From NCBI GenBank assembly GCA_001661245.1, contig KV454014.1:1-64000 (forward strand): a DNA stretch of 64,000 bases. Direction: 5' to 3'. Shown here in pieces: positions 9,971-21,029 of the stretch (positions are counted from its first letter, which is position 1; the number at the start of each line of letters is the position of its first letter). A program made the translations under genes and the position numbers. The stretch comes from Pachysolen tannophilus NRRL Y-2460 (lineage: Eukaryota; Ascomycota; Pichiomycetes; Alaninales; Pachysolenaceae). The notes beneath the pieces were generated by a model that was not told where the DNA came from, did no database searches, and worked only from the letters and a program-made list of their open reading frames with translations.

Positions 9971-12900
9971 ATGGATCAGCAACCCAATAGCTCACCTAAC
10001 TTAAGAAGGCCCAGTGGTAATAATTTTGCTAGGTTTGCCTTTAATATTTATGGAGGAGGTGGTAGTAATTCGAGTAATAATGTTTCGTCGGTATCACAAC
10101 CTCTGAGTTTTTCAAGTTATTCAAGTCAAAGAAATAATAGTAATAATAGTAATAATAGTAATGGTAATCAGAATTATAGTATATCTGGTGGTGATGTTGT
10201 TGAAAATAAACTCAAGTTTGCATCCAATAATGAGATCTTGTGTGTTTCTTTATCAAACTATGATAATAACGTTGTTGCAATTGGAGGCCAAAGATTATTA
10301 CAAGTATTGAGAATTAATTCTTTAACAAATGAGATAAATATAGAAAAGGATTTGAACCCATCACTTGCATTGAGTAGAAGTAGTAAAATTGGATATATTT
10401 CAGATCTAAAATTTGGTCATCATCAATTAAACAACTATATAGCAGCTGCTACATCATCTGGGAATATTTGTTTATATAATCTCATAAAATCAGATCGCAT
10501 TTTAACCACATTGAACGATCATTCAAGAACAGTAAATACCATCGATTTTAATCCCAATCAACAATCACAATATGCTTCATGGTCATTAATCTCAGGTTCC
10601 CAGGATGGAACTATAAAGATATGGGATTTAAGAACAAATTCTAATCGCGCAGCAGTTACCATTACTGGGACTGCTGATCCAGTCCGTTGCGTTCAATTCT
10701 CACCACATAACTCTACAAGTATAGCAGGTATCTTTGATTCCGGTGTAATCAAAAAATATGATTTGAGAAATCCAAATCAAATTGATAGGAAGCTAAATGC
10801 TCACACAGGTCCAGGTTTGACCCTCCAATGGCATCCAGAATTGGATTATATAGCTAGTGGAGGCAGAGATAAACAATTACAAGTTTGGAATATGGCTCCT
10901 TCCAATAATGAACAAAGGACTCCTGATTTTGTCATTAATACAGCGGGAGCAATTTCAAAAGTTAGCTGGTCTCCAATTTTCACAAGTGGGAATATTTTTA
11001 ATTCTCAAATTGCAACATGTTTTTATAACGATGATCCATGTATTCAAGTATGGTCCTTAAACAGAAAATATATTCCAAGTTATAATATAGAAAGTCATAG
11101 TAATCTCGTCACAGGTATATGTTGGAAAGACAATAATACTATATTGAGTGGCTCTAAAGATAAAACATTAGTACAGCATGATCTAACCAAGATTGCAAGA
11201 CGTCTTGATAATTTACATACTGTCAGTATGGATTTTTCCTATCATGATTTGGTGTTTGTAAATCAGAATAGTTCAGATTACGAAAAATCATGGATGAATA
11301 CTCAAGATGCAGAGACAACTCGTTCTCCTCCTATTCATCAGACGTTCTCAAGTGATGCAAATTTAGTATCATCATCCGCACAGCTGTTACTGTCACTAAA
11401 CATCAACTCAACACCATCTTCATTTTTATCCTCCTCATCTGGTCAACATCCATACAATTCCACTTCCCCCAATATGAACCTGCAAGAAAGACCATCATTA
11501 CTAAGAAATGCTACACATAGACCAGTGATAAAACGAAATTTATCAAATAGACAAAATACTTTAGTAAATCAATTTTTGCATTCTTCTCCTTTTCTTTGTC
11601 CTGTTGAGATACCTACTAGTGACAATGACGCGATATTTGAATTTTTGTCTTCACATTATTTAATATCTATCCCTGATGGAATGAACTTAATTTCTGTATG
11701 TCAATACAATTCAAGTGTTGCAGCTACTGGTGGTCATTACCGTGATTCTCAAACATGGAAAATTATTAGTTCAAGTATTGAATTTGCAGAAAACTCTGGA
11801 GATATTCAATATGGTTCTGCTATTGGTGAAACTAGACTGGGTCAAATGAAGGAGGAACATGAAGGTGAGAATAAAGACACTTTGAAAAATTTTGATTCTA
11901 CACGATCCAATTCAGAGATAGATGTTGGATCATTAGGTTCACACTCTACAAATTACTTTGGAGGAGCATCGTTACCGCGAGATAATTTTGCTTCTCAGGC
12001 AAATTTGATTATGAGTCGATCTCTCAGTGTAGAAGAGTACAAACGTGAGCCTGTATCGAAATTAACAAAACTGAGCATGAATTCAGAGACAAATGAAAAT
12101 GCAATTGTTGATGATGAAGATGATGAAAGTGTGAAAGACATTAATTCTGGGACAAAACAATCGAAAAATCATCATACTGATAGTAACGGGAATCATACAG
12201 TTGTTCCAAATGATACCAAAAAATTAGGAGCAACAGAAAAAAATCATGAAGTTAATAATATTCATTCTTCCCAGAAACCGATTCTGATAAATTTAAAACT
12301 GAAAAGATCTTCATTTAATCATTACCCTCATGAAAAAATTTCTTCATCACTTTCAGGTTCTGTCCAAGCACTTTCTGATGATGATGCAAATCTGTATAAT
12401 TCTTCATTGGGTAAATCACCTTTATCTTTGGTATCTACAGTTTCATCTTCAAATAGACCTAATTTTGGTGGAATTGCAACTAATGGTAATAATAACAGTA
12501 GTAATACATGGAAAGATATTACGAAAAATGGTCTTACAACATTACCTGAAAGAGTAAGATTAAATTCAAGGGTTAGTTCTAAAAGTGCTAGAAGTACATT
12601 AACTAAGATCTTAAAAGAAGACCAATCTAAATTAAATAGGAAAGATGGTGATATGAATAATGGGGAAGCAGATGGAGAAGAAGCAGAGGATTTTGATGAT
12701 GGTTATCCGATTGTACCATGGTCTCCGCATGTTTTAATTTCCAAAGCTGCTAAGTATGGTGCACATCAAGGAGATATTATCATGTGTGCGACATTGGCAT
12801 TACTTTTCGCTAATCATTATCAAAGTAGATCGATTTCTAAATATGAGGCTATGGATTGGATTTATTCTTATCATGAGATCTTACTACGCAAGGGATTATT

Positions 12901-13252
12901 TGCTACAGCAGCTGATGTTGTTAAGACATCATCAGTGTATTATCCAATTATGAAACAAAAGGGCCAAATGGAAACATCTATTAGAACATATTGTAATAAT
13001 TGTTATGAATTAATTATCAATGAATCATCTAAAAATAAATTAAAAATGGGACAAGATGTTGATTTTGGATATTGGTATTGTGATAAATGTAAAAAAATAT
13101 TAGGAAGATGTTGTTATTGTAATGAATTGGTCAAAGGTATGTCTGTATCATTATTAGAGTGTGGTCATTTAGCACATTTTGGTTGTTACAAAACATGGTT
13201 TTTAGTTGAAAGGGAAACTTGTTGTCCTTGTTGTGGGTACGTTGTTATATAA
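9971..13252 (+). CDS. RTC1: Rtc1/Sea2, WD40 and RING subunit of the SEA (GATOR2-like) complex
   Basis: 1093 residues. A Ser/Asn-rich start of about 70 residues is followed by WD40 repeats to about residue 420 (for example SGSQDGTIKIWDLR and SGGRDKQLQVWNM). A long disordered Ser-rich middle follows, then a helical region, and finally a Cys-rich RING-like zinc finger over the last 60 residues (YCDKCKK, CCYCNEL, LECGHLAHFGC, CCPCCG). This order is that of Sea2/WDR24, which acts at the vacuole membrane in nutrient signalling to TORC1. The gene name comes from a telomere-capping screen; its place 10 kb from a telomere is probably chance. The frame is intact, with short spacing to WSS1. Confidence 0.9.
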   Translation: MDQQPNSSPNLRRPSGNNFARFAFNIYGGGGSNSSNNVSSVSQPLSFSSYSSQRNNSNNSNNSNGNQNYSISGGDVVENKLKFASNNEILCVSLSNYDNNVVAIGGQRLLQVLRINSLTNEINIEKDLNPSLALSRSSKIGYISDLKFGHHQLNNYIAAATSSGNICLYNLIKSDRILTTLNDHSRTVNTIDFNPNQQSQYASWSLISGSQDGTIKIWDLRTNSNRAAVTITGTADPVRCVQFSPHNSTSIAGIFDSGVIKKYDLRNPNQIDRKLNAHTGPGLTLQWHPELDYIASGGRDKQLQVWNMAPSNNEQRTPDFVINTAGAISKVSWSPIFTSGNIFNSQIATCFYNDDPCIQVWSLNRKYIPSYNIESHSNLVTGICWKDNNTILSGSKDKTLVQHDLTKIARRLDNLHTVSMDFSYHDLVFVNQNSSDYEKSWMNTQDAETTRSPPIHQTFSSDANLVSSSAQLLLSLNINSTPSSFLSSSSGQHPYNSTSPNMNLQERPSLLRNATHRPVIKRNLSNRQNTLVNQFLHSSPFLCPVEIPTSDNDAIFEFLSSHYLISIPDGMNLISVCQYNSSVAATGGHYRDSQTWKIISSSIEFAENSGDIQYGSAIGETRLGQMKEEHEGENKDTLKNFDSTRSNSEIDVGSLGSHSTNYFGGASLPRDNFASQANLIMSRSLSVEEYKREPVSKLTKLSMNSETNENAIVDDEDDESVKDINSGTKQSKNHHTDSNGNHTVVPNDTKKLGATEKNHEVNNIHSSQKPILINLKLKRSSFNHYPHEKISSSLSGSVQALSDDDANLYNSSLGKSPLSLVSTVSSSNRPNFGGIATNGNNNSSNTWKDITKNGLTTLPERVRLNSRVSSKSARSTLTKILKEDQSKLNRKDGDMNNGEADGEEAEDFDDGYPIVPWSPHVLISKAAKYGAHQGDIIMCATLALLFANHYQSRSISKYEAMDWIYSYHEILLRKGLFATAADVVKTSSVYYPIMKQKGQMETSIRTYCNNCYELIINESSKNKLKMGQDVDFGYWYCDKCKKILGRCCYCNELVKGMSVSLLECGHLAHFGCYKTWFLVERETCCPCCGYVVI

Positions 13253-13280
13253 AAAAAAATTTTTCTAAATTTTTTATATT

Positions 13281-14357
13281 TTAATTTGATAATAATTTTT
13301 CATATTTTTCGAAAACTTTATCTACAGCATTTAACATTTCTAATTTTCTCTTTTCATCACACCAAGAACCATTAATTGAATTTCTTGCAATTAAACACCA
13401 AGTTTCTAAATCAAATCCAAAACTTTCATGTACAGCAATATAATTATCCAAGATATAACCTCCAAAATAAGCTGGATCATCTGAATTAATAGAAAATGAA
13501 ACACCATATTTAATAAATTCAGCAATTGGTAATTGACCAACATTTTCAACTACTTGTAACTTTACATTTGATAAAGGACAAATTGATAATAAAATTTTTT
13601 CATTTGCTAATCTTTCCATTAATTTTTCATCTTTTATTGAATTTATACCATGATCAATTCTTGTAACTTTTAATAAATCTAAAGAATTTGATACATAAGA
13701 TGGACCACCTTCTTCTCCTGCATGTGCAGTTAATTGAATATTTGGAAAATTTTTTTTCAAAAAAGAATAACAATTTTCAAATAATTCTGGTGGAAAAGGT
13801 TTTTCAGATGAATCTAAACCTAATCCATGAATCCAACCTTTTTCATAATAAGTATTTACAGATTTTATAGTTAATAATCCATCTTCACTTGGTAAATGTC
13901 TTAATAAACACATAATTAATTTTGTTGTAATACCTAATTCTTTTTCAGCTTTTTCACAAGCTTTTTTAAAACCATTTATAACAATTTCAATTGGAATTCC
14001 TCTTTCAACATGACCTTGAGGATCGAAAAAAACTTCAGAATGCCATAATCCATCTTTTTCAGCTTTTTCAAAATAAGAATAAGCTAAATCGAAAAAATCT
14101 TGTTCTTTTATTAAAACTGACATACCAATATAATAATGATTTAAAAAATCTTGTAAATCAGAAAATTTCTTATACCTTTTCTCTAATTCTTCAACACTTG
14201 TTGGGAACCCATTAGGAAAAGAAATACAATTTCTTTCTGCTAATGGGAATAAAAGATCAGGTCCCAATGTTCCTTCTAAATGAACATGATGCTCACATTT
14301 AGGTAACTCATGTAAGAAATCTCTAATATGTCCAGAACACTCGTATCCAACAGTCAT
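13281..14357 (-). CDS. AAH1: Adenine deaminase Aah1
   Basis: 358 residues, the usual length. It converts adenine to hypoxanthine plus ammonia in purine salvage. Visible metal and active-site elements of the adenosine/adenine deaminase family are HVHLEGT near the N-terminus, HAGEEGG in the middle, RIDHG after it, and NSDDPA near the end. It stands tail to tail with RTC1, with only 28 bp between stop codons, and shares its upstream region with ATP16. Because ADE2 in this window is broken, this salvage enzyme would govern how imported adenine enters the hypoxanthine pool. No purine-responsive site was recognised upstream. Confidence 0.92.
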   Translation of the reverse strand: MTVGYECSGHIRDFLHELPKCEHHVHLEGTLGPDLLFPLAERNCISFPNGFPTSVEELEKRYKKFSDLQDFLNHYYIGMSVLIKEQDFFDLAYSYFEKAEKDGLWHSEVFFDPQGHVERGIPIEIVINGFKKACEKAEKELGITTKLIMCLLRHLPSEDGLLTIKSVNTYYEKGWIHGLGLDSSEKPFPPELFENCYSFLKKNFPNIQLTAHAGEEGGPSYVSNSLDLLKVTRIDHGINSIKDEKLMERLANEKILLSICPLSNVKLQVVENVGQLPIAEFIKYGVSFSINSDDPAYFGGYILDNYIAVHESFGFDLETWCLIARNSINGSWCDEKRKLEMLNAVDKVFEKYEKLLSN

Positions 14358-15192
14358 TTACAAAACTAAAATTTAAAAACAAATAACAACTTAAGATAAA
14401 AAAAAAAAAAAAAATAATAATAAATTTTTTCTTTCTTTCTCTCACTTCTCTTCTATTCTTATATTACAAAATTTTCACTTTTCACTAGTTTATAAATTAT
14501 CCATATCTATCTAAATCACTATCTATGAAGTCTCTTTCTGACATCTGTGATGCGCTATGTGAAAATTTTAGCTCTGCATGAAAAAAAAAAAGAAATGTGA
14601 AAAATGTGAAAAAAAAAAAGAAAAGAAAAAAATTGGTGTCGTGTGCGTTTTGACCCAATTCCATAAAAGGAAACTTTTTTTTGAAAAACTTTCTCTTTTC
14701 TTTTTTTTGGCTTGAAATTTTTCAGGTAGTTCATATACACACTAAACTTTCCAAAATGGAAACTGTTTCCGCCCCCCCCCCCCCCCACGTAAACTCCAGT
14801 CGTGTATTTACAGCTCAAATTGATGGTTCTGGAATTGTTTCCCCATTAAATCCAGTCGTGTATTCTACACTCAAATTCTCGCTTTTTTTTTTGGTTTTTT
14901 CTTTCCATTTGGCATAACACGCACTAAAACGTTTTGATATTTGTTACACTCATCCAATGACACTAATTTGAATTTTTCCTTCAAAATAAAACGGAAAAAC
15001 GAAAAAAGCGAAAAAGGCGAAAAAAAAAAAAAAAAAAAGTTACCAAGAAGAACAAAGAGAGAGAGAAAGAAAGAGAATTAATTGTTTTTATAGTGATTTA
15101 GTTGAAATATATAAAATAAACTTTTAAAAAAAAATTTTTTAATCTATAATATTCAATTGAAGAGATATATATTAGTTATTATAATTATTATC
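14358..15192. promoter_or_regulatory. Divergent AAH1-ATP16 intergenic region with a tandem duplication
   Basis: 835 bp rich in A- and T-tracts. It holds a run of 15 consecutive C at 14772-14786, very unusual in such AT-rich DNA. Around it is an imperfect tandem duplication: a unit starting GGAA-TGTTTCC and ending TCCAGTCGTGTATT...CTCAAAT occurs at about 14758-14820 and again at about 14831-14876. The C-run sits only in the first copy. No RNA gene or frame is convincing; a 74-86 residue frame here is low-complexity. Confidence 0.6.
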
Positions 15193-15917
15193 ATGTTTAG
15201 ACAATCATTAAGGACTGTTTCAAGATCGGCCAGATTGGTTCAGAGAAGAACTTATGCAGAAGCTGTTTCTAACCCAGATATTTTAAAAGTTTCATTGGCT
15301 TTACCACATGAAGTATGTAATTATTTAATTTTAATTTAAATAAAATCAAATTCAATAAAGTTGTTTGGTTTTTAATTTTATTTTGCCATTGAGGAATTGA
15401 AAAATTGGTGAGTTTATACTAACAGTTTTTTTTTTTTTTTTTTTTTGTCTCTTGTTGTTTAGACATTGGTTAATGCTCAAGAAGTGTAAGTATAAATTTT
15501 ACCATATATATGTATATTCAATTGTGAAATATATTGACTAACAAAAACTTTTTTTTCTTTTTTCTTTCTTTTACCAGAACTCAAGTTAATATTCCAGCTG
15601 TTTCCGGTGAAATGGGTATCTTGGCTAATCACGTTCCAGTAGTTGAACAATTAAAGCCAGGTATTGTTGAAATCATTGAATCTTCGGGTACTACAAAACA
15701 ATTTTTTGTCAATGGTGGTTTTGCTACAGTTCAACCAGATAGTAAATTGAATATTACTGCAATTGAAGCTTTTACTCCAGATTCTTTCTCACCAGAAGCT
15801 ATTAAATCACAATTGACTGAAGCACAAAAAAATTTATCTTCTGCAGATGAAGCTGTTGCTGCAGAAGCTGCAATTGAAGTTGAGGTCTTGGAAGCCTTGG
15901 CTGCTGTTGCTAAATAG
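15193..15917 (+). CDS. ATP16: Mitochondrial ATP synthase delta subunit (central stalk), three exons
   Basis: Exons 15193-15312, 15463-15485 and 15578-15917 give 160 residues. The middle exon is only 23 nt and encodes part of TLVNAQEV. Donors are GTATGT and GTAAGT; both acceptors follow long T-rich tracts. The N-terminus is basic and Ser-rich up to RRTYAEA, a mitochondrial targeting sequence. The mature part has the beta-sandwich of the delta/epsilon family (GEMGILANHVPVVEQLKPG, then FFVNGGFATVQPDS) and ends in two helices. The subunit links the gamma shaft to the c-ring. The splice sites join in phase and restore the conserved core, so the model is well supported. Confidence 0.92.
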
Positions 15918-16348
15918 ATTTTAATTTAATTTAATTTAATTTAATGATTTGAAAAGAAATTACTTTTTTTTTTTTTTTTTTTATAATTTTTGGTTGATTT
16001 TACGTTTTTCTTTTTTCTTTTTCTTTTACTATTTCATTTGTTAGTTTTCTTAGACATTTTTTATAAAATTGGTTAAACAATTTTTTTTTTCAATGATCCA
16101 TGAATTAAACTTGTTATCTGATAATAATGATCTTGGTTTCATTCATTCTTACCATGTATTGAAACTCTTCTAAACTGTTGTAATTTTTTTGATTTTTGAT
16201 TTTTAATTTTTTTAGTTTTTTTGGTTTTTTCAGACCTTGTGAAAAATAAAATAAACTGTTTAAAAAAAAATAGAAAACATAAATTATTACTCTTATAAAA
16301 AAAGTTTCATGTTTCAAAGATAAATCAAGGTATTGATGATAATTAAAG
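15918..16348. other. Intergenic region between ATP16 and MED2
   Basis: 431 bp of AT-rich DNA. It begins with five TTTAA units directly after the ATP16 stop, followed by T-tracts that could serve 3' end formation. I see no other feature. Confidence 0.6.
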
Positions 16349-16677
16349 ATGGAAAGTAATCTCAGAAATTCATTCAATAACATATTCACTTCTTCAGGTA
16401 ACTTATTGGAATATTTAACCCAATTAAGATCTAAGAATTTGATTGTACCCAATAATAAACTTAATAGAAATAATAATCCAACATATAATAATTTAGTTAA
16501 TATTTTGGATTCTAATATAAATAATTATAATAAAGTATTAGATGAATTTGTGATAGAACTTAGTGATTCAGAGATAATTTTGAAAAATTTAAAAGAAAAA
16601 TTAAAGAATGATAAATTAAACATCAACGGGAATAACGTTTTACAAAATAATAAAAATATCAATAATAATACTACTAC

Positions 16678-16714
<37 letters not shown>

Positions 16715-17329
16715 GATAATAATGTTGGCTCGATGATAAATCCTCTTACTGGGAATACAGAAAGCCAAGACGTTAACCAGCTGTCTCTTGATATTAATAT
16801 GGATGAAGAAAGTTATTTGAATCAATTTTTACAACAGGATAATAATGATTCAATAACTTTAGGAAATAACATGGATGATCTGATATCTAGTTTTAGTAAT
16901 GCTAATGGTAATACTGACGAAAATGACAATTTTGGAGATACGAATTTCTCCAATGGTAATAACAAACAAGGTAGTAGCAGTACAGCTGATATTGCGTCAA
17001 TAGATATCAATAAAAACCCAGCTGATATTTTATATGGTAATTTATCAAACATATCCAACTTATCCAATAATGGTACTAATGATTCTGACTCTCACCAAAC
17101 GAATAATAATAATAATAATAATAACAGTGATGTTGCAACAAACGTAAATGGAAATAAAAATAAGTATGTGACTGACGATAATATAAATCTTGATGAGTTA
17201 GATGAATTAATTGCAAGCACAAATAATGGAAGTGATGATATGATCAATTACGATATTAATGGTGTCGAAATAGATGATAATAATATCTTTGATGAGTTGA
17301 ACTACTTATTAGGCACTCAGGACAATTAA
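16349..17329 (+). CDS. MED2: Probable Mediator tail subunit Med2 (TLO-related family)
   Basis: 326 residues. The first 90 residues match the Med2 domain pattern: a short helix (NSFNNIFTSSGNLLEYL), then NNYNKVLDEFVIELSDSEIILKNL, much as in S. cerevisiae Med2 and Candida TLO proteins. The rest is Asn-rich and disordered, with two Asn runs coded by AAT repeats. It ends in an acidic hydrophobic segment (DELNYLLG, preceded by DELDELIAS) that could act as an activation domain. The Mediator tail passes signals from activators to RNA polymerase II. In Candida albicans this family has expanded at chromosome ends; here one copy lies about 16 kb from a telomere. Assignment rests mainly on the N-terminal domain. 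Confidence 0.65.
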
Positions 17330-18530
17330 TTTTAAACTGGAAAAATATACGAAAACTACGTATAAGAGTTTTTTTTCCAATTGTTTTGTTTATTAATTAT
17401 ATAGTATATCTATAATCATATGTACATTTAGTTATCCACCTTCAAGGGACATTAGAGATAAATACAAGAAACCAATTTTTTTTTTTGTTTTTTTCTTAAG
17501 CTTTGTTGAAGATTTAGTTTATTATATAAAGAACTTAACCACTTCTATATTACCTTTAAACTAAGTCTATCAATACCTGTATCAGAACATTTTAGCTAAT
17601 ATATCATAGTAAATTTGATCAATTTGAGCCGCATTTAATTTTTAACGCAGGTCTTTCACATACAATTTACGCAATACAACAAGAATATTGATTATGGTTT
17701 ATTGCACTGGAAAAGTCTTTGAAAGCTACAATAACGGTAAAGTAAGCGTATCTTAGTCTGTTTTCTAAAGTTGTCTGTAAGCTTTGTTAGTTTTTTTGGA
17801 AATTTACAAAGAACATTATCGTTACAACTTTGGCTTTCTACATAATGTTGTACTACTTAAGCGCATTGATACATATACAAGTTTAAAATCATAAATCACT
17901 TTCCTTATATGAATGTTAACCCGTAATATGATCTAGTTGTATTTCTTGAACATTTTGCCTTATTATTTTGAGCTTTGAAATCGCAATTAGCTCAAATGGA
18001 AATTTTTCCAAACACAAAATAATTATTTGTTATTTGTTATTTGTTAATATCTTAACTTTACATAACACCAACCAAACACTAGTGCCTTTTTTTTTTTTGG
18101 AAACTTTACCAAATCAAATTGCTCAGCATAATTGAGTAATTTGAAACTGGAAACCTCACAGAACCTTTTGGTTATCAAATTGTGTAATTCTTATGGTAGA
18201 TTTAAAATGGATTTAATAAAAACAAACGTGGTGTGGTGTAAGGTGTTTCCAGAATGACAAACAAGGTGATAAATAATTCCATTCTAGAGTCTCTAGAACA
18301 CGGTAAAAGTGAATGAATAGTTGTAAGATTTAATATAAAGAAAGCGATAACCTTTTTTCGATGAAAAGGCTTGAAAGCAAATTATAAGTTTGCCAGATTA
18401 AGTTTTATGAGTCTAAGATGGCTCGTGGCATTAACCAGCTAAGGTTTCCTACATGTAGAAAATATAAGATTAAAAATTGATTTTAACATCAATCAAGTCA
18501 ATAAATAAATAAATAAATGAATAAATAAAA

Positions 18531-18573
<43 letters not shown>

Positions 18574-18619
18574 AAGTTGGCAAAACAAAAAGATAGAGAA
18601 GCCATTAAGTAATTCTAAA
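17330..18619. other. Long intergenic region without a recognisable gene
   Basis: 1.29 kb between the convergent MED2 and the 157-residue mitochondrial-type gene. There is no frame of 60 codons on either strand, no tRNA-like B box and no mobile element. Local features are three TTATTTG units (about 18023-18044) and a tetranucleotide tract near the right edge. It is long for a space between convergent genes in this window, so an unrecognised noncoding RNA is possible. Confidence 0.5.
18500..18574. repeat. (AAAT)n microsatellite
   Basis: About 18 units of TAAA/AAAT with one ATGA interruption at 18517-18521, just downstream of the minus-strand gene that ends at 18620. Confidence 0.9.
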
Positions 18620-19093
18620 TTATTTAAAAGGATTAACTGGTTTCCTTCTTGGTTCTAAATTATCCATATCAAGACTTAACCCAAAATTACTAGTTGAATT
18701 ACTTGGAAAATGTCTTCCTGGAACATCGTCAACTCTTATAGCATAATTATATTTATCTCTCTTTGGAGTAAAAGAAATTAATTCATAGAGATATTTCTCA
18801 TCAAAGACTTTTTTCTGATAATTTCCAAAACTCGAATCCAATTTATCCTTTAATTCATAATTAAACATATCGGAATAAAATGAAGAGCCATCATGTTCCT
18901 TCTTATACGATTCATTATATTTATATACACCAACAGATACAAACAAAAATACAAAAGGTGTAATAGTCAGACTATTAAACATATTTTGTTCCTCAGCAAG
19001 TGGTTCATGATGTTCTGAAGATGAAAACCTTTTTGACATTAAACCAATCAGCCTACTTGGAACATTCCTAACAGCCAATCTTGGCAACATCAT
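18620..19093 (-). CDS. Uncharacterised small mitochondrial-type membrane protein
   Basis: 157 residues; I do not recognise the family. The first 25 residues are basic with no acidic residue (LPRLAVRNVPSRL, then SKRFSS), typical of a mitochondrial targeting sequence. One hydrophobic segment follows (TITPFVFLFVSVGVYKY, about residues 43-60). The rest is hydrophilic and rich in Tyr, Asp and Lys, ending PRRKPVNPFK. This layout resembles small accessory subunits of respiratory complexes, for example single-pass complex I subunits, but that is only an analogy. Two adjacent Met codons could each be the start. It is divergent from the YCII gene, with 279 bp between. Confidence 0.6.
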   Translation of the reverse strand: MMLPRLAVRNVPSRLIGLMSKRFSSSEHHEPLAEEQNMFNSLTITPFVFLFVSVGVYKYNESYKKEHDGSSFYSDMFNYELKDKLDSSFGNYQKKVFDEKYLYELISFTPKRDKYNYAIRVDDVPGRHFPSNSTSNFGLSLDMDNLEPRRKPVNPFK

Positions 19094-19372
19094 TTCTAAT
19101 TGATCAGATTCACAATTGATGATTTGAATAATCTATTAATCAATCAATTTAAATTAATTAAATAAATAAATAATTGGAGAGAGATTTCAATTTGATTTAA
19201 TGATGACACGGGTAAAAATAAATATTAAGTAAGTATTTTAATTGAAGCCTCAGTTTTATAATAGTAATCGATGATTTCAACAATAGTAAAATAGCAAATT
19301 AATTTTTAAAAATTTAAATCGATTGTCAGGTTCTTTATAAGCAATTGTGTTAGAGGAAAAAATTTTGTGAAG

Positions 19373-19799
19373 ATGGTTGAATGGGTAGTTATTGTTTATG
19401 ATAAACCAAATACTTCTCGTAAAGGTCTTAGAGAAGAACATTTAGCTGCAATTGGTCCTAATGTTGAAAAAGGTATTGTTAAAAATGTAGGAGCAATTTA
19501 TCATGATATTCCAACTGCTGATAATAGACCATTTGCAGGAAGTTCATTCAACATTGAAGCTGAATCTAGAGAAGAAGTTATTGAATTCTTGAAACAAGAT
19601 ATTTTTGCGAAAAAAGGTATTTGGGATATAGAAAATGCTCTCATTTACCCAGTAAGTACTATTCCTATTGATTAACTAATTAATTAATACTACAAGTTGA
19701 TTTACTAACAGAAAAAACCTAAATTTTTTTTTCTTTCTTTAATTGTTCTTATCTTAGTATGGCTGTGTTTATAGAGAAGCAAAGAAACTATCGGTTTAA
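19373..19799 (+). CDS. YCII-domain protein, two exons
   Basis: Exon 1 is 19373-19651 and exon 2 is 19758-19799. The donor is GTAAGT, a perfect TACTAAC branch site lies near 19703, and the acceptor is TTAG. The spliced product is 106 residues. It has the dimeric ferredoxin-like YCII fold signature: an initial strand (EWVVIVYDKPNT), a conserved His in REEHL, and a C-terminal WDIENALIYPYGCVYREAKK. Without splicing the conserved C-terminus is lost, which supports the intron. The function of eukaryotic YCII proteins is poorly known, and no reaction is assigned. I took the ATG at 19373; the open frame extends two codons upstream without another ATG. Confidence 0.8.
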
Positions 19800-20077
19800 G
19801 GAGAAAAATTAATCTTTATTTGCCACTTGAATTGTGTTGAAAGAACGTTTATTTAATTGTAGTACACAATATATATCTTTATATAGTCTACTGCAAAGTT
19901 CCTAGCTTTATATAAAGAAATAAAAAAAAAAAAAAATAAAAATAAAAAAAAAAATTTAGCTCCAACCATTTCAATATTCAGTATCCTTTCCCTTAAATAT
20001 TATCTGCTCTATTTTTGCAAGTTTCAATTTGCAATTTGCAATTTGCAATTTGCGACTACTAAACAAACTTATAATTC

Positions 20078-21029
20078 TTATTTTTTCAATTCATTTTGTA
20101 ATTTTTGTGCAAAAACTTTATCATCAATATCTCTCCAATATGGTAATCTTCTTTCCAAATTTTGAGAAGATAATTCTGGATAATTTTCATCAATTGCTTT
20201 AATTAAAGCATCATAAAAGATTTTATAACCATCACCAGTATAATGAACACCATCAACTAATAAAGATTCTGCATCTATTTTATTTTTAATACTATAATCT
20301 TCAAATAACAGATGTAAATCTAAAAATGGTAAATTATATTCAGCACTTAATTTTTTCAATTCTTTAGTATATCTTACAGTATTTTCTGTAGTTCTTATCC
20401 AACCCATAGCAACTTGATCCATTCTATCTGGTTCCCATTTAGTTGGATCATGATATGATGGACCAACAATAATTAATTTGATATTACGTTTAAGTGATTC
20501 TTCAATCATAAATTTAAGATTATCTGCAAATTCATCAAGTGGAACTCTTTGTGGACCACCATTAACACAATCATTTGTACCAAAAAAAATTGTCATAATC
20601 TTAATTTTTTGAGTTTCAGGTAAATTATCATGATCATTTTGAAAAATTAATGGTAAAATTAACCTTGCTTGTCTTGTAGAATAACCAGCAAAACCTCTAC
20701 GCAAAATATCCAATTTTCTTGAATAATCTATTAATAAAGCATAAAAAATACAATAAATGAAATTACAGAAAAGCAACAAAGAAAAAAAACAAATTAGTAT
20801 CAATATTCAATATATTTTTATCTTTAAAAAAGAAAAGAAAACTAATATCATTTAATTCATAAAAATAACTTCACAACTTACCATTAGCTAAAGCTGCACC
20901 TAAACTAAAATGTAGGGCTTCTGTATTTTCACTTGCATTAGGACGTAATCTCAAATACGGTCTTTGATCAAAACAAAATTCAGTAATTGAATCACCAAAT
21001 AAAAGAAACCTATTAAATTGTAAAGACAT
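20078..21029 (-). CDS. IAH1: SGNH-type isoamyl acetate esterase, two exons
   Basis: Exon 1 is 20882-21029 and exon 2 is 20078-20727 (minus strand), giving 265 residues. The intron has a GTAAGT donor and an AATAG acceptor, and joins Asn-Asp-Tyr in phase. Block I, GDSITEF, carries the nucleophile Ser14. Block III is FGTNDC, and the C-terminal VDGVHYTGDGY carries the catalytic Asp and His. S. cerevisiae Iah1 (238 residues) hydrolyses acetate esters such as isoamyl acetate. The C-terminal block YWRDIDD also matches that family. The unspliced frame would replace the active-site Ser block with a hydrophobic leader, so the spliced model is preferred. Confidence 0.88.

Noticed and set aside
14555-14917. 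Frames of 78-87 codons on both strands around the C-run
   Set aside because: They run through homopolymers (Gly run, Pro run, Phe runs) and resemble no protein.
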